A stretch of 64,000 nt of DNA from Notospermus geniculatus (taxonomy: Eukaryota; Nemertea; Pilidiophora; Heteronemertea; Lineidae): assembly GCA_002633025.1 (NCBI GenBank), contig NMRB01000019.1:216778-280777 (forward strand). Reading direction: 5' to 3'. Position 1 is the stretch's first letter. Each line of letters begins with the position of its first letter. The translations under genes were made by a program, and so were the position numbers. The notes beneath the pieces were generated by a model, which saw only the letters and a list, made by a program, of their open reading frames with translations, made no database searches and had not been told where the DNA came from. Positions 25,101 to 39,613 of the stretch are shown one piece after another.

Positions 25101-28100
25101 ATGCCAAGATTCCTTTTCAACCCCAATCCCCATTCATTAGACCAAAGGGAATAGCCTCGGATCATCATATAATTTTTTATGAAGAAGTCGTTGGCTCTGG
25201 CGACCTAGGTGGAATATGTTGTAATAAGTTGTAGAATGCAATTCAGGTCATTTTAGTTGTGTAAGTTTTTTGATGGAAGCATCCTCATCCAGTAGCGTCA
25301 ATTTTTTAAAGAGAATGCTATCGCATTATGTTATCCTTACCATTCAACAGGGCAGAATCCTGACCAGGGACATGTTCATGTACACATTGCAAATAAACCA
25401 TTAATTGTATCACAAAGTAACGTAGGCTATTTCGATTTTCTTTCTATGCAATTTGTATATCATAACGCCTCACGCGTCTGTGAAGAAAAAAATGTCCAAT
25501 ATGTGCTTGGTTATTTGCGTCAATCGCCCACCTAATTGACCCATAGAACAGCAGGACCGTGTCATTGAAAGGTAAAAGCTTTTTCGTGCAACTTGTCCAC
25601 GTTAGCAGTTCGATGAAAAAGGAAATCTACGGACGTTGCCTGGAGGTATCCTTATTGAGATAGTTGGAGCAAAATTGTTTCACGACCGATCGGGGAGAAA
25701 TAATTAGGTGGGAATGTCTTTGTTGCGCTGTGCAATCAAACGTGTTGAAGGAGACGTGCGTGAAAGTGGTTTCTTTTTCTGAGTTGGGAGTCAAAGAGAC
25801 GACCGTCAGGGTGGTCAGGAAGTGTCCCGATGATAAGGAAATATAGGACTGGGGGTTCCGGGTATGCTTTAGCCCTTCCATCAGATTACACTTTATGGAT
25901 CCATTGAACTATTGGCCCTCTAAAAAAGTGTCTATGACATCTTTTCAATTCAACCATTTATATATGAAAATAATATTGTGAATGGAGTTGCTCTTGGCAG
26001 TGCTGCACGTAATTCCTTTAAATAGAGGAAAAAAGTGAATTTACGAACATCAAAGAATTCTCAAAGGTAAAGAAAAGGCGACATACCTGAAGTAATGAAA
26101 CCTGTCTTTTCTTCAGGTTGGCCATAAACTGTACAACGCCTCACTACTTGGGAGTTCACATGATCCCAACTTTCCCTATCCGCCGGTAATGTGTTAATCC
26201 ATCAGATAACGGACTTGACAGCAGACAGTAGAATAAACTACTTCAACTGAGGGAGAGGAAGTTTCAGGGCAGATCCGCCTCCGGCAAATGTTTGTCAGAA
26301 TGTGACCAGCCGAAGTCGATACAATACTTTTAAGTTCCTCAAGCAAGTATTTTAGCCACTGAGTGACGTATCCAGTTCCACTGACATCACCCAGACCTAA
26401 ATCGTAGTTTGCGCGAGAATCGATTTTCGCCGCTTGACGTCGCGAGACCAGAGGAGATTCGATTGGTTGTTTTGATGGCCACTCGATTCAATGGATGTAC
26501 GGCGTACTAGTCTCAAGCATCCCGAAAGTGAACATTTACGAACGAATACCTGAGGTATTTCTATTGTTCTTCGTGTGTACGACTACAAGAAAAATGACTC
26601 GAACAAATGCAGAACGCCTAAATTTGGTCAGCTCCTAGGCATCCTGGTTCCCGTTCATCTCAAACCAGAGAAAGATCAAATAAACATATCTTTCTGACGC
26701 AGTTAACCATCCCAGGAAGTTTTTTTCAAAGCAAAAACCATCCCGTAATATTGTTCAACAATGAAAGATACAGCTATTCTGTTTCTCAAGGTCAGAATTT
26801 TAACGTACACTGACAAGGTCACTAAACACACACAGAGAACAACCGTGCCACATTCCTGTGGTCGTCTTCGGGTTACCAATTGTGAAGAATGAGGGGTAAA
26901 ATGAAACTTTAAGTACAGCTAAGATAACCCTGCAAAAAAGTCTGTTTCCGAATGGACTAACCTGAAGCTTCTGTACATCTCGTAAAAGAAACTTCAAAAG
27001 AACGTACTTCGGTTCGCAGCAGGTTTGTTCTCACGTAACCGAAACAGATCTGGAAACAACCCATCCGATCGCTCATGTCTAGTCCTCTCCAATTAGGCAA
27101 ACAGGGAGAAAGTGGACTACCAAGCAACAGGTGCCTAGAAGTACAGACCCATGCCCGATATTCATAAAAGCTAGCAAATGCGTTTACATCCGGTTTATAC
27201 ATTTACATTGGACCTCGCAGTGCAAATCTTAAGTAAAAGCATTTTTGTTGGCGTTTATGAAGACCAGCCCAAAAAAATGTCGTTTTCAGCGATGTTTGGG
27301 CAAGAGCTATAGGAGTATGTGCCTGCAACATGCTCATGGACAGACTCGTGTCCTTTCCTTCAGCAGTTCTTTCTTTCGAAGCGGGTGACCTCCTGCTGTG
27401 GCTAGAAATGTGCACACGAGTAGTTGGTAAGCACAAATGCTCCCAAAATCGTCGTCATTGCCAATAAGTCTCTGGTAAAATTCTTAAGAGATACTTGTAG
27501 GACAACCCAAAGATAGTCCGTAACACAACGGCACGTTAACAGCTTCAACTGCCTGACTGAACTGAGAGGATTGGTTAGCGCCACCTTATTTGTATCAGCG
27601 AAGAACTCGTTCGGGAGACTGGTAGCTCCTTCAACCATCAGAACACGGAATACAGCCTTACTGTAGCCAGCGACGACTGAGGGAAGAATCAAGAACAAGC
27701 ACTGGCTACCTGCGGAGCTTGCCGACAAGTGAGCAACAGACGGATGGGTCGATAATGTGGAAAGCATCACCGATGTTCAGCTAAAGAAGCAGATCAGTTG
27801 CTTCTCTCAGAGATAGATGGAACCATTCACGAAGCCCTCATTGGTTCATTGGTTCGTTCGTCCACCGCAAAAGGTCGGCGCTCCAACATGGCAAAACAAA
27901 TGATGCTTTATTGTTATTGATTGGAACTGAGTTCTCAGGCTGCCAACAGCTTTGTCACTGGAGGCTGCCAAGCGGTCGATGAAGTTTACTTCGAAGTCAA
28001 CTCACGAGCTGTGCTGTGTGCGTTGAGAACTCGCTAAAGCATTATCCTTTGAGGAACATTCTGCCAGTTTACCGGTTTGTCGTCAGTTTTCACGTGATGG

Positions 28101-30651
28101 AACTGGAAATGTAGCACACACGTGACGGTCATCCATTGGCTAAGGACATAGACAAGAAAAGTGACTTACAGTGAAGGATTTTCTTAGGGAATCCCTCGGA
28201 TATAAAAAGTTGTAGGCGTACTTTGTAGTACTAGTATCGTTGTATCTATTTCGTGTTGATTTGAACTATCGAAACTCTTCGTTAGGCATTAATCGTGGAT
28301 ACTTCTCACACAAGCTGGCCTGAGGGACAATTCCGAACTTGGAATGAGTCCGAAGAGGACCTGCGATGGAGAATGAATTGGAGATGCAGGTAAGACAAGT
28401 TGATTTGCCTCTGCCAACGAGGTTGCTGACGATGTACAACTAGTTGTCATTTCAGTCACACCCCATCCATACTAAGGAAAGAAAATCAACGGAAAGCGAC
28501 GGCATCTTTAGGTTTTTCTGCTTATATCCTGCGGCCTTATATAACTTATAACACATTGAGGACAATAAAAAGCCATCGAGGGGTATGAAGTCTCACAACC
28601 AACAAAAGGAATTGAAGAACCGAATGTTTTGAAACATGAGCTTACATCAGTGGTTAAAGCAATAAACTTCTGGTCTCCCTCCTCTCTTTGTGTCTGGTAT
28701 CAAACGCTAAACGAAGGTGTCTCCAGGTTTTTATATGGCTATTCTTTTGATATCAAAGGCGAATCAGTAAAGGAAATGCACTGTCAGTGTTTCTTCTGCC
28801 CTTGCAAGCAATTAGTTATCTGTCTGAAACACAAATTTTCTTGCCATTGCCATGAGCTTGCTTTGCTAAAGATTTTTTTAGCGTCTGGGGACGCGAGTTC
28901 TTTCATTTCTTAACCAATTTGTAACTGAGCCTGTTCTTTATATTTCTCATAGCTACTCGGGAGAACTGGGAAGGTATGCTTGCACTTTTATTCTTATTCT
29001 TTTCGCTGCTTCCTTCTCCAAAAGTTATAAAAAGTAACGTAATTAGATTGGAGATGTCTCGAACAAAACATGATGACGCCCACCGCATGGATAACACTAA
29101 TTACATCTGTCTTTATTACATTCACCTCAGTTAGGAAAAAAGGCATGCTAGATTGCTGTCTGCATCGTATTTTCAAGTCGATTCTAGATATATATGTTAC
29201 GAAAGTCAAATGTCAAGGAAAAAACTGAGAAAACTGTAGATCATTTCAACAATTTGGTCTATGCAGAACGCGCGCGAGACTGTATGCTTAGAGTGCCATT
29301 TTTATTGCTTTCACCAGGGCTACTGCTTACTCCTGACTAACTGCAGACCAACTGTTTGATTGGATCCCGACTGAAGTTATCCTTATTTCTTGCTTACGAA
29401 AAATATTGTTTACTCCCAGATGCAGCCTGCACTAGCGACACATAGACCTACTTGTTTTTCACTTGCAGCCTCTCAACAACTGAACGTTACTGCCAGAATT
29501 TTTGAAGTACTCAATAAATATTTGGCTGAAGATATTTATCAACACAGTTTTCTTGTTATTGTATGTTTGGTCCAACGTCGGCTGTGTTATGGCAACCCTG
29601 ATTGTCGGTAACGTTACTGATTCCTAATTGGGTTCCGTTACCGTATCACCGGGCCCATGCACCTGGACCATACGTCACTTCCTCGTCATTGGTGCGACCC
29701 AGAAGGTGAGCACCATTTCGTAGGTACACTGGCCTTAAAAGATGCACCAGAGTATTTTCTAGGTGTTGTCTGCCAACTAGAGTTTGGTTATTTGGTTTCT
29801 GTGTCGTACTTCTGATACCACTCACCTTTCGGAAGTGTAAATGGTAAAATCTTTCGTTCTAAAGTCAGTCAGAGGTAACCCAACTTAACATTGATTATAC
29901 TATTTTGTCTCAATCGCCGATTCACTATCGAAAACCATTAGTGGTATTGCTATTACAAATATCACAGCTGGAGGAGCTTATCCCACGGCTGTTTCAGTAT
30001 CACCAGGTAGCCTTATTCATTACGGGCATATTGAAACTTGCAACATTACATTTAAACATCCATGTAGGTAGCCCGGGAAATGCTTTGAGCTGTGAAAAGT
30101 TTTGTGTTTTACTTATAAGCAATTGCCGTGGGAGGATAACCTACCTTTCTGAAGCCCTGCAAACTTAAGTTGCAACATCATACAAACGAACGTTCATTAA
30201 TAGTATAACGACCCTCAGAAACCCATCTGATACAGATTGTGCGCATTAAAAAGTTTTCCCAAACACCAGCTGCTATGGTATTTGCTTTGAATATTCCTCA
30301 AGCTGCAAGAACAGAAGTCGTTCCACAGGTTCGCTGCCGCTACCCGAGGCGTTGATGCTAATTACTTAAATTGGTTCATCACTTGACTTCCCAGAAGTCA
30401 TTGGCAAGACGAGATGCCAGAACATGTGAGTCTAGACTAATTGTAAAACTGCCATGCTAGAAAAGAAGCTCCAACGGTAACCCAAAGATGCTTGTCTTGT
30501 TTCTTTTCGTCACGCAAAACGACCAGGTAGACATGTAAGAGAATTTTAAAAATATGGCTTAAGTTATTTTTCTTTGAAATATCATACGGAAGCAAGCTTG
30601 TATACACAGAAGATTGTATTTCACGACGTTCATCGAAGTCGAGCATTCAAA
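22136..30651. other. 8.5 kb without a recognised gene
   Basis: AT-rich sequence. The longest frames (about 120-140 codons near 23866-24285 and 27402-27770, minus strand) resemble no family I know and lack convincing splice context or codon bias. No strong inverted repeats noticed. Confidence 0.45.
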
Positions 30652-30777
30652 AGTTTATAGGTAACCTGTTTACTCCTACCAGGAGCCACAATTTTTTAAA
30701 GTAAAATGGCAGCAAAAATAGATAAGCGAGCTTATCTATTTTTGATGGCAGGCCAATGGGAACATTTCCTATAAACT
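30652..30777. mobile_element. 126-bp MITE-like element with central hairpin
   Basis: Ends AGTTTATAGG and CCTATAAACT are exact 10-bp inverted repeats. The centre (30714-30743) is a hairpin AAAAATAGATAAGC / GCTTATCTATTTTT. A related hairpin stands at 34663-34695. Confidence 0.55.
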
Positions 30778-33700
30778 GATGTCTATGATCAAGCCAGCAG
30801 TAAATGAGGCCATCAAAAACGTAATTGTCCTAAAAATCTGCAGAAGAAACAATTCCTTAACTCATATTCCATCCTTCTTTTTTATTTTATGGTCATAGTA
30901 CTAGCCTGAGTATATACCAGACAGGAATAAAGGAAAAATTAGCATTGCATTGTGAACGACGACAAACACGGGGAAGCATCAGATACCTACATGTACAGCA
31001 CACTGACACAATTGATGAAAGTAATACGAACTATAATCCATTACTTATCAATTTCCTCTAAGTAGCTCATGGGGTGGCCAATTGAGTAAGCATACGTTAA
31101 CCGAACTGCAATATTGAAAATATTTTTAACGATTATCTAGTAATATGTGATGCTGATGGAAAACTAATGCCGCCTTTGATACTTTTTGTCAATCAGCAAA
31201 CTCCTAGAGATTTTCCTTGCAATGCAAGGATTAACCACGTTTTTAAAACGAAACTGTAATTGCAAAAATATAGCATTGCATTATCAATTCTTGGTATAAT
31301 GTTGCCAAAGGGATCAAGGGGATATTGACTTAATCATCAGTTTCTACTTGCTAAATGCAGAGGGATTATCAGACATTGCAACTGAAATTTCCTTTCTTTA
31401 GAATCTCAACATTGCATCTCACCATCAATCAAACGACAAAAATACTGCCTCTTTCCATTGCGACGGATTGCAGGACTCGTTTGCCTTTCATATCCATTCA
31501 AGAAAGGAAGGTTTGAAATGACAAAGTTAGCTGCAAAAGTACATACTTCTGCAATACACAAAGCTCAAGAAACCCAAACGGTCACAACCTGATACACCAT
31601 GCAAACTTTCGAAGAATTCACACACCAAACTTCAACTTCAAAGGGAAAATCAAGGAACAGATATAGATATTTTTACAACTAGCCGCTTCACTTAGAATAT
31701 CGCTTGTCCTTGTTCACGTATACTGTGGCCGCGGCAGCATCAGGAAAGCTTTGAATCAGACAAGAATACGAAGTAGAAAGGACCACAGCACACTAACAAT
31801 CTAAAGTGACAATGCCAGAAACACTTTCACCGTTCATTTACCAATTATTTCTTCTTCCACCGGCATGCCACCGAGAAGTCGAGTCCCGAGGTAAAGGATC
31901 TCAGTGCCATTTAGAAAAACGAAGATAGGCAGCTCAAGCAGAGTTGCGTGAATTAGGATTCATTGTGAAATAAATGGAAGATCCAAATGAATCAATCTTA
32001 GCTGAAAATACATCCAGGCTTCAGGAAACTTGCATTCATTCTGGGAAGCCTTACAATAGATGCTGATAAAGGTTTGGCTCAATCGCTATGCACCGCTGCG
32101 GCAATTGCCTCGAAGGAAATGGGTTCATTGTCTGTCACTGCGAGAACTCCATCGATACGGTTCCCTAAGTGGGCAAGGATTGCCGGAGCAATTTATTTGC
32201 TGGTGATGTCTTAGTTATAGAGACTGTCGTTCGCACTGGTGCCGAGCCAATTAACCCAAGTCATGGATGTCTAGGCAAAGGGCACATCGTCTCCCGATTT
32301 TCCTATCTTTATTAGCTACTTCTATATTATCCCTCTTCAGCGATGAGAAGATGGCAAGGATGAAAGCTAGCCTGTGTTGTACTAATTTCCTCCATCAGAT
32401 TTCTCTGTTTGGCGAGTTTAAGTCTACATCAGTGTTTTGTCTAGACAACGATAATGAACAGGACGCCTACTCTGGACGCCTCACGGTTTATTTGCCAACG
32501 AAAGCATGGGCTGCTGGGTTGTAACTTCAATGGAAATTCATCAGTACCTTGCGATAATGGGTGGGCAACCGAATGAGTCAAAGCCGAACAACTGGACCTT
32601 GGGGTCGCCGTTACCAGAGGTGGCAGAGTAAAAAGTATCGATGGCGTTGACATCACTGACTGACCTGAACGAAAGACAAATGAACAACAACGCAATCGAA
32701 ATAGCGGGATTCGACAGTATAGGACCAGCTAGTTGATTCCTTTTGAGAGGCCACGTTTGCTTTTCAGGAACATTTGCAAATTCCTGTCGGCAACACTTGC
32801 TTCACGTCCCCAATCAATGCCATCAAGACATTCCAAGATCCTTAGATGATCCAACATTGATATGCAAATAAGATTCGGATGATTGGTCGATTAGATTAAT
32901 AGTGATATTGGGACGACTTCCCTGCGGATAATTTGATTAATTGGGTATTGATTGATCCATTGGAAAGCTAAATCTGTTTATTGAACACTCGGTTGGCTAA
33001 GAGAGGCCCGGTATGGTTCCTCGGGCTCTGGGCTAATGGCAATGGAATATGTACAGTCAGTTCAACATCATAAGTGGATATATGACTAATGCCAGTACAC
33101 ATGGTGACTATCACTGTCGTACGAACTGTCGAGACTGATTCATCGGTATGACTGAAATATCAGTAAAACAACAAATATAAACAATGTACAACTGAATAAT
33201 CCAATAGATAAATCATCGAAGATGACCTTTCTGCCAAACTACAATCCTCATCCACATCCAACACGTATTGGCTTCTATTGAAAGTCAGCTTATTTCAAGC
33301 CCACAAATGACACAGGCTATCGATTTGAACAAAACTATTACAGTTAGCTAATCAATGCTTGGTGTATTGGTACGGGTTCAATCAATACGACCGTCAGCAG
33401 CATGTTAACGGCTTCACCGAGGTGTATCATCAGCCTCATTGATTCTACCGATACAGCCATTGTCATCAGAGATAAAGCTTGATACTGTTGGGATTCACCT
33501 TCGCGTTTTATCCACCTTGTAATTTAGCGTTTATTTACATAATTTTATGTAATGTTCAAAAGCATTCAGGCGTATCTTTCAAAATAATAGTTCAAACTTT
33601 TCATTCTGACTGAATCATTGATTGAATGGACTTTTTTACGGGACTTCGAACAGCAACTGAGCTGAATGGCACACTGACATTGTGACTGGAATTCACATAA

Positions 33701-34662
33701 GCATTGTTAAAAAAGACAAATCTACGAAACCATTACTGTCCTAAATTAATGCAAAATGCTTGGCATGAAGCTAAAAACTAGTGATCAGCGCATCCCCTGT
33801 ACAATATACCCAATCACAGAATAGGCCGACACATAAAATGGAAGAAAGAAAGATTGCACCTTTGGTGAATTGCTACGAAGCCAACAACGATATCGAAAAA
33901 TCCTTTTGTCAAATTAGCACGCAACAATTTGACAAAAAGCAGATGATATCGGGCATCGCGTTCATGGTCGATTTGCCGATGTTTGACGATTGCCGAGCAA
34001 GAGCAGTGAACTGGAATGTTCGGTAACTCAGGGCGCGGAACTGATGCAAAATAAAGGAATTATATATCGATTTTCATTGCTTCCTCATACAATACATCAT
34101 TCACTCTTGTCAGATTTTTGCACTTCGTGAGTTGGCATGTTGGGTGTTAGACGTTGGGTGTTTCATAAAAAGCTTGAGACGCGAACTACACACATTGCAA
34201 ATTCATTGTCTATCAGCTCTTCTGCAGGCTCTGAATATTACTTACTAGTTCTCAGACGAACTACGTAGTACGCCTAGAAAAAACTGGAGTAATGTTGGAA
34301 ATTTACGACAGAAATACATTGGTTACGAAGTCACTTTAAAAGATTCACAATATATGGCTTCTTAGTTCTGCGTTCTCGAGCTAATTTAATAACGAATACC
34401 CAGAGAGGAATCCTGTATGAATATATCTAGTGTTCAGAATCCCTCAAAGTTCTTCAGCTGCAAATTCTTTCACGAGAATTAGTTGATTTATGCATTCACC
34501 TGCCTCCGGTTTTCAAGATCGTTCGGTTGATTTGCACTCAGGTTGTGGTTATGATATTTCTGAAACGGCATACCTTATGCATAATTAGTTTACCATGCCG
34601 AGTATTCATCTATTCCTGAGTTGAAGACCTATATTACAGTCGGGTCAGCTTTGGGTTTTTTT
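30778..34662. other. No gene recognised
   Basis: AT-rich DNA with short open frames only. No repeats or motifs I could support. Confidence 0.45.
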
Positions 34663-34695
34663 CAAAAATAGATCAGCGAGAGATATCTATTTTTG
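34663..34695. repeat. 11-bp perfect-stem hairpin
   Basis: CAAAAATAGAT and ATCTATTTTTG flank an 11-base loop. The stem sequence is shared with the centre of the element at 30652-30777. Confidence 0.6.
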
Positions 34696-34782
34696 GTTTT
34701 TTGCAGAGAACGAAAGCAAAGTATTATGTCAAAATTGGGTGAGAGGCGGTTAGATTCTAACAGTATCTCAGTGACACTCCAC

Positions 34783-35082
34783 TAAAGTACGTTTAAATCA
34801 TCTGGACCCCGATGGGCGTAACCGGACAACATTGAATTTAGGGTTGACTCTAAACGGTCCAACGCAGATTGTTTTCTAACCAGCTGAACCTTGGTTCGAA
34901 ATAGGTGTAGAACATGCAACTAGGCCTTGATTCGAAATTGAACACAGGCATGGTGCATGGGATTGGCTAGAAGTGTCCTGTCAATAAAATGCATTTCAAT
35001 GGCCAGACTTCACCAACAATACCAAGGTCTGCCTACCAAAGGGTCCTCCCATCGGGGTCCAGATGATTTAAACGTACTATAG
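34783..35082. mobile_element. 300-bp MITE with 34-bp inverted repeats
   Basis: The left arm 34783-34816 and right arm 35048-35082 contain the identical inverted words GTACGTTTAAATCATC and TGGACCCCGATGGG, with a mismatch only at the outer edge. TA at both outer edges fits a 2-bp target duplication of mariner type. The 230-bp interior has no coding potential. Confidence 0.85.
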
Positions 35083-36411
35083 TAACTCTGATTCAATCCA
35101 TCGGATTATTTACCTTCGACATGTACATTTCATATTGAAAAGCCTTCCGGCGAGGTAAATCGTTTAAAAAAAAGCCGAACATATCTGAACTGATGTGCAC
35201 GGATGTTGGATACAAGTTAATTATTCAGGTTTTCATCTCGGTTTTGATTCACCTTATGAATTTTACAGCAGCATTGCAGTTTTGAGCATTGCCATCAGGT
35301 GATTCAAGTACCATATTTTCATAGAAGAAGCTGAGTTTTTTTCAAATGTACCAGTCTATCCAGCATACAGAAAAATTATTCCGAACGATTTCAGGTGATC
35401 GACCGCATAAAAACGCTTCAGCGTAAAGAAGCAAGACTTTCGTCAATGACGTATGTATACAGAAAAAAAAACACGAAGCCAAAATATTTTGGCATCAAAA
35501 ATGCGTTCATTCACAGATTCCAGGTTTATTTTTTGGAGGAAATCGCCTCACAGCTCACCATCATGAATCACTGGCACGTCGAGAGTCACAATAGCTCTGT
35601 TATGATGCCCAACAAACGGAATAACCCAATGGATGATTATACCCTTAGCTTGTGTTTCCCCGATGATCATATGTTATCTTCAAGAAACATTCACCTACAA
35701 AGCAAGGCTAGAAATTGGTTAGATTCCGGAGACGCTGTCGAGTAATTGATACCCTCAAAGTTACTCGACGCGTAGAGCATAGGAATTCATATCAGAAACG
35801 CGTGGTCTGTTACTAGTATTCTGTGGTAATATTCTCGAACAGTTCACGAATTAGCTTGATTTTTCGCCAGAATTTTGCTTACCTGCTTTTTTACACACGC
35901 AGTCGCAAAGACTAGGCTACTCATTGAATGGTAAAATGTGTTTTTGTGCCGGACTCAAAAAAGGACTCGCCTCTCCAATGAGCGCCACGAACTGATCTTT
36001 TTTCACCTGTTTGTGTGTAAGAGTTCCAAGTTTGTAAAGGTTGAATGATACAGTAACATTTCACAGTTATTAACATCAACAGCACAATAAATAGTACATG
36101 TAGTGCCACTCAAAGCAATGTATCTCCTTCATATAGCAAATAATGAAGGGATTATCAGAGTATTCTAGACTTTCACTAAGGTTATTTCCCTTGGCCCTGC
36201 TCTACAGTGGTATCTGATTTCACAAGCCAGAAGAAGAGAGTCAACATCAAACGAACAGAAAGGACGAAGTTTTCCAAACCCAGCATCGTCATTTGAGCGG
36301 GTTACCAAACTTTCCTGACAATGAAAAACGCACTTTGAAACTACGCGATGAATAGCAAATACCTGCACTTCATAACCGTCAGTTCTACCCCGTTCATTTC
36401 TGTTCTGTAGG

Positions 36412-37084
36412 GCTAATTCCCCTTGGCAGAAGAATTAATTATTTTTGGTATAAGGAAAAGTACGCCTACGATTCCTTTTCCTTCCGATTTAACCCATTGA
36501 GAAAATTTGAGAAGGCGATCAGATGATAAAGCTAAAGCTCAATATTGTTCTACACATTCCTACTTGCGAGCATTTCGTTCGTCCCATATCAGTTTTTGTA
36601 GTCTAAAATTAATAACTTTAATATATAATATTTACTTTTCCCATTAAACGACATCCAAACTTAATCAAAAACTTAATTAAACATACATTCTGGTTTCAAT
36701 TGCTCAGTGTGAAGTAGGCTGATATAAATTCCTGGACGTTTGCTCCATACAATGAACAAGCCATCCCAATGCTGCTGCTGAATGCAACACAGACTCTTAA
36801 ACTGTGTTTTAATCATTATTTTCGATCACCGTCCTGTCATCGCAAATTAAGTTTAATTGATGTGTCTTTTCGAAATGAAAACCATGGACAATAATATAGA
36901 CATGTTATGCCGAATAATAATTTCGCACATTTATGCAGTGGAAATGAAGTGGCAGTTACGAGAAAAAAAAATGTTTCTGGCACAAAGAATTATATTGCAA
37001 AATATCCTACATGTAATTTGAATTTATAGTCATGTATCCTTAACCGAAAAGAGTCGTTAATTCTTAATTCCAGTTTATAGTTAG
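36412..37084. repeat. About 670-bp near-duplicate, copy 1
   Basis: Starts GCTAATTCCCCTTGGCAG and recurs in direct orientation from 37086 after a single N, with a few percent substitutions and small indels. It stops exactly at the N. No gene. Confidence 0.95.
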
Positions 37085-37085
37085 N

Positions 37086-37752
37086 GCTAATTCCCCTTGG
37101 CAGAAGAATTAATTATTTTTGGTATAAGGAAAAGTACGCCTACGATTCCTTTTCCTTCCGATTTAACCCATTGAGAAAATTTGAGAAGGCGATCAGATGA
37201 TAAAGCTAAAGCTCAATATTGTTCTACACATTCCTACTTGCGAGCATTTCGTTCGTCCCATATCAGTTTTTGTAGTCTAAAATTAATAACTTTAATATAT
37301 AATATTTACTTTTCCCATTAAACGACATCCAAACTTAATCAAAAACTTAATTAAACATACATTCTGGTTTCAATTGCTCAGTGTGAAGTAGGCTGATATA
37401 AATTCCTGGACGTTTGCTCCATACAATGAACAAGCCATCCCGATGCTGCTGCTGAATGCAACACAGACTCTTAAAACTGTGTTTTAATCATTATTTTCCA
37501 TCACTGTCCTGTCATCGCAAATTAAGTTTAATTGACATGTCTTTTCGAAATGAAAACCATGGACAATAATATAGACATGTTACGCCGAATCATAATTTCG
37601 CACATTTATGCAGTGAAAATGAAGTGGCAGTTACGAGAAAAATATTTTGTTTCTGGTACAAAGAATTATTTTGCAAAATATCCTAATTTGAATTTATATT
37701 CGTGTATCCTTAACCTACAAGAGTCATTAATTCTTAATTCCAGTTCATAGTT
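37086..37752. repeat. About 670-bp near-duplicate, copy 2
   Basis: Begins on the base after the N at 37085 with the same GCTAATTCCCC start as 36412 and ends at about CAGTTCATAGTTG. The arrangement is what two unmerged allelic contig ends look like. Confidence 0.95.
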
Positions 37753-39613
37753 GGCAGTAAATCTGCCAACAACGCATCATTCGGATATTCATAAACCCAT
37801 CTTTTTGCGACGAAGAAAATTCAGTGGAGCCCTAAAAACCTATTTTCCCCGATATAAACGACATGTTCGACGCGAAACCTATTCGTTAATTGGATTTTAC
37901 AGCATTTCCTTTAATATTTCATAAAGAGTAGCGTATTTACACGAAACAGCTCAATCAAGAAGCAATAAATAGGCTCCTAAATCCAGGCCCAGCAAGCACG
38001 AAGCTTGATGAGTTGTCAGTATGCATAATTTATTAGTATGAGGACTGGAAGTTATTCAGATGCGAATTAAGGTAGCAGCAGCACTTTGCATGTTTTGGGC
38101 TCGATGACTAGAGTCTGTACCAAGTATCACCACAACCTCTTCGACGAACGCAAAGATATTTCATGTCTTGCCTTCCTTCGATCGCGCCTCAGCACACACC
38201 CTATAACCACAAGCATCATACTCACTGCAAGCTCTTTCTCGAGTTCATTCTGGACCATATTCACGAAGTCCCCGTATCTTGAGGAGTTCACACATCCTCT
38301 GTCAGGCAGAGAGTGAAGAAGGCTGTCCGCACTCCATCGAGTTACGAGAGCGTTCGTACCAGGGAAATCCCGACTGCCTGCCGATGACGACCATGTCCAA
38401 ATGCCTTCTGGCTAGGTCTGAAAGAATCCCCCGTTAGAACGTGCCAAGAATCGTGACGATAAAGACGGCCGACAACGTGCCTCGCAAGACATCCATTGGG
38501 GTCTCTCAGGGACTGGCCGGTGCACTGTTACAATGTAGTGCTCTACAGGCTAACTTCGCTGATCACGACTGTTGTATCATTCTCCATGTCCTATATTCTG
38601 TTCATTGGTTTGCTCTGACTATGCATTCGTATGTCGTAATGAAAGGCCTAAGTGTTTTTGTAATCTGGTCGATCAGCTTTACATGACAGTGGTTACGCAA
38701 ATACTAGTAGACCTATCAATAGCACTGTTTTTTCACGACTCATGACCTGCCACGGGAGGAATAGCTGGCCAAGAGTCAAGACCAAAGTTTGGAAATGGAA
38801 TGCTCCTTACCACTCAGAATTCATGATGATCCAAGTATTGCCGAATGGTGCTAACTTGTCATATGCATCGGTAACCAGCTAAGTTCGGGCCATCTTTTGG
38901 ACATTCGTCTGCGGAGCAAATAATCTGCCCATCCTTTCCTTAGACTTCTCAACCCAAATCGATCTATTGATCCCTCCCTGGAGAGAAGCAGTCACATCAC
39001 GAAGCCAGGCTCCAGGCAGCGTTTAGTCAGCAAGCTCGTCAGGGCATAGATTTCTGTACCAGCTGCAGAATTCCCACCATTCGATTTAGTTAACATGATT
39101 TGTAAGTGTTGCTGATCTCTCGAAGTGCTGTCAATCATCCATGGTCCAATGGAATCGATATATCCCTGGGGTGAGCAAATCTTCGGGATCCCAATTTTCT
39201 CACGCAGGGGGTGAAATGACAGACGTCAGGGTTGACATGGTTGAGTTAAAGGTGAAATCCCAGAACGTCCCGTAATCACACAGTAGGACATCATGTCGCC
39301 TGATCCTGAATTTTCAATGTCGACTTCATCGTTCTTGAATTTCAGGTTCCGTCTCTCATTCGACTGGAGAAGAGTGTGGATTTGAGAGGCAAACGTCTAT
39401 CATCCATCTCTGATGAGCTACACATTTTTAATGTACATGTATTCACTCGAAATGAAAGAAAGTTTCCGAGTTTGCTGGTCACTTCCTTCACTGCCAAGAT
39501 GAGATTCCATCTGTTAATAACTCCTTTCCTTCCTTCCTCATGCGTGGCCTCTCGTATTTAGAGGGGATAATAAAATCACCAATTTGAGAAGAAATGACAG
39601 AACGTAAAACCAT
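37753..39613. other. No gene recognised
   Basis: Mixed-composition DNA. Short frames near 38086-38316 and 38441-38686 do not resemble known proteins. Confidence 0.4.

Noticed and set aside
27402-27770. 122-codon hydrophobic minus-strand frame
   Set aside because: No recognisable membrane-protein signature, start context or splice partners.
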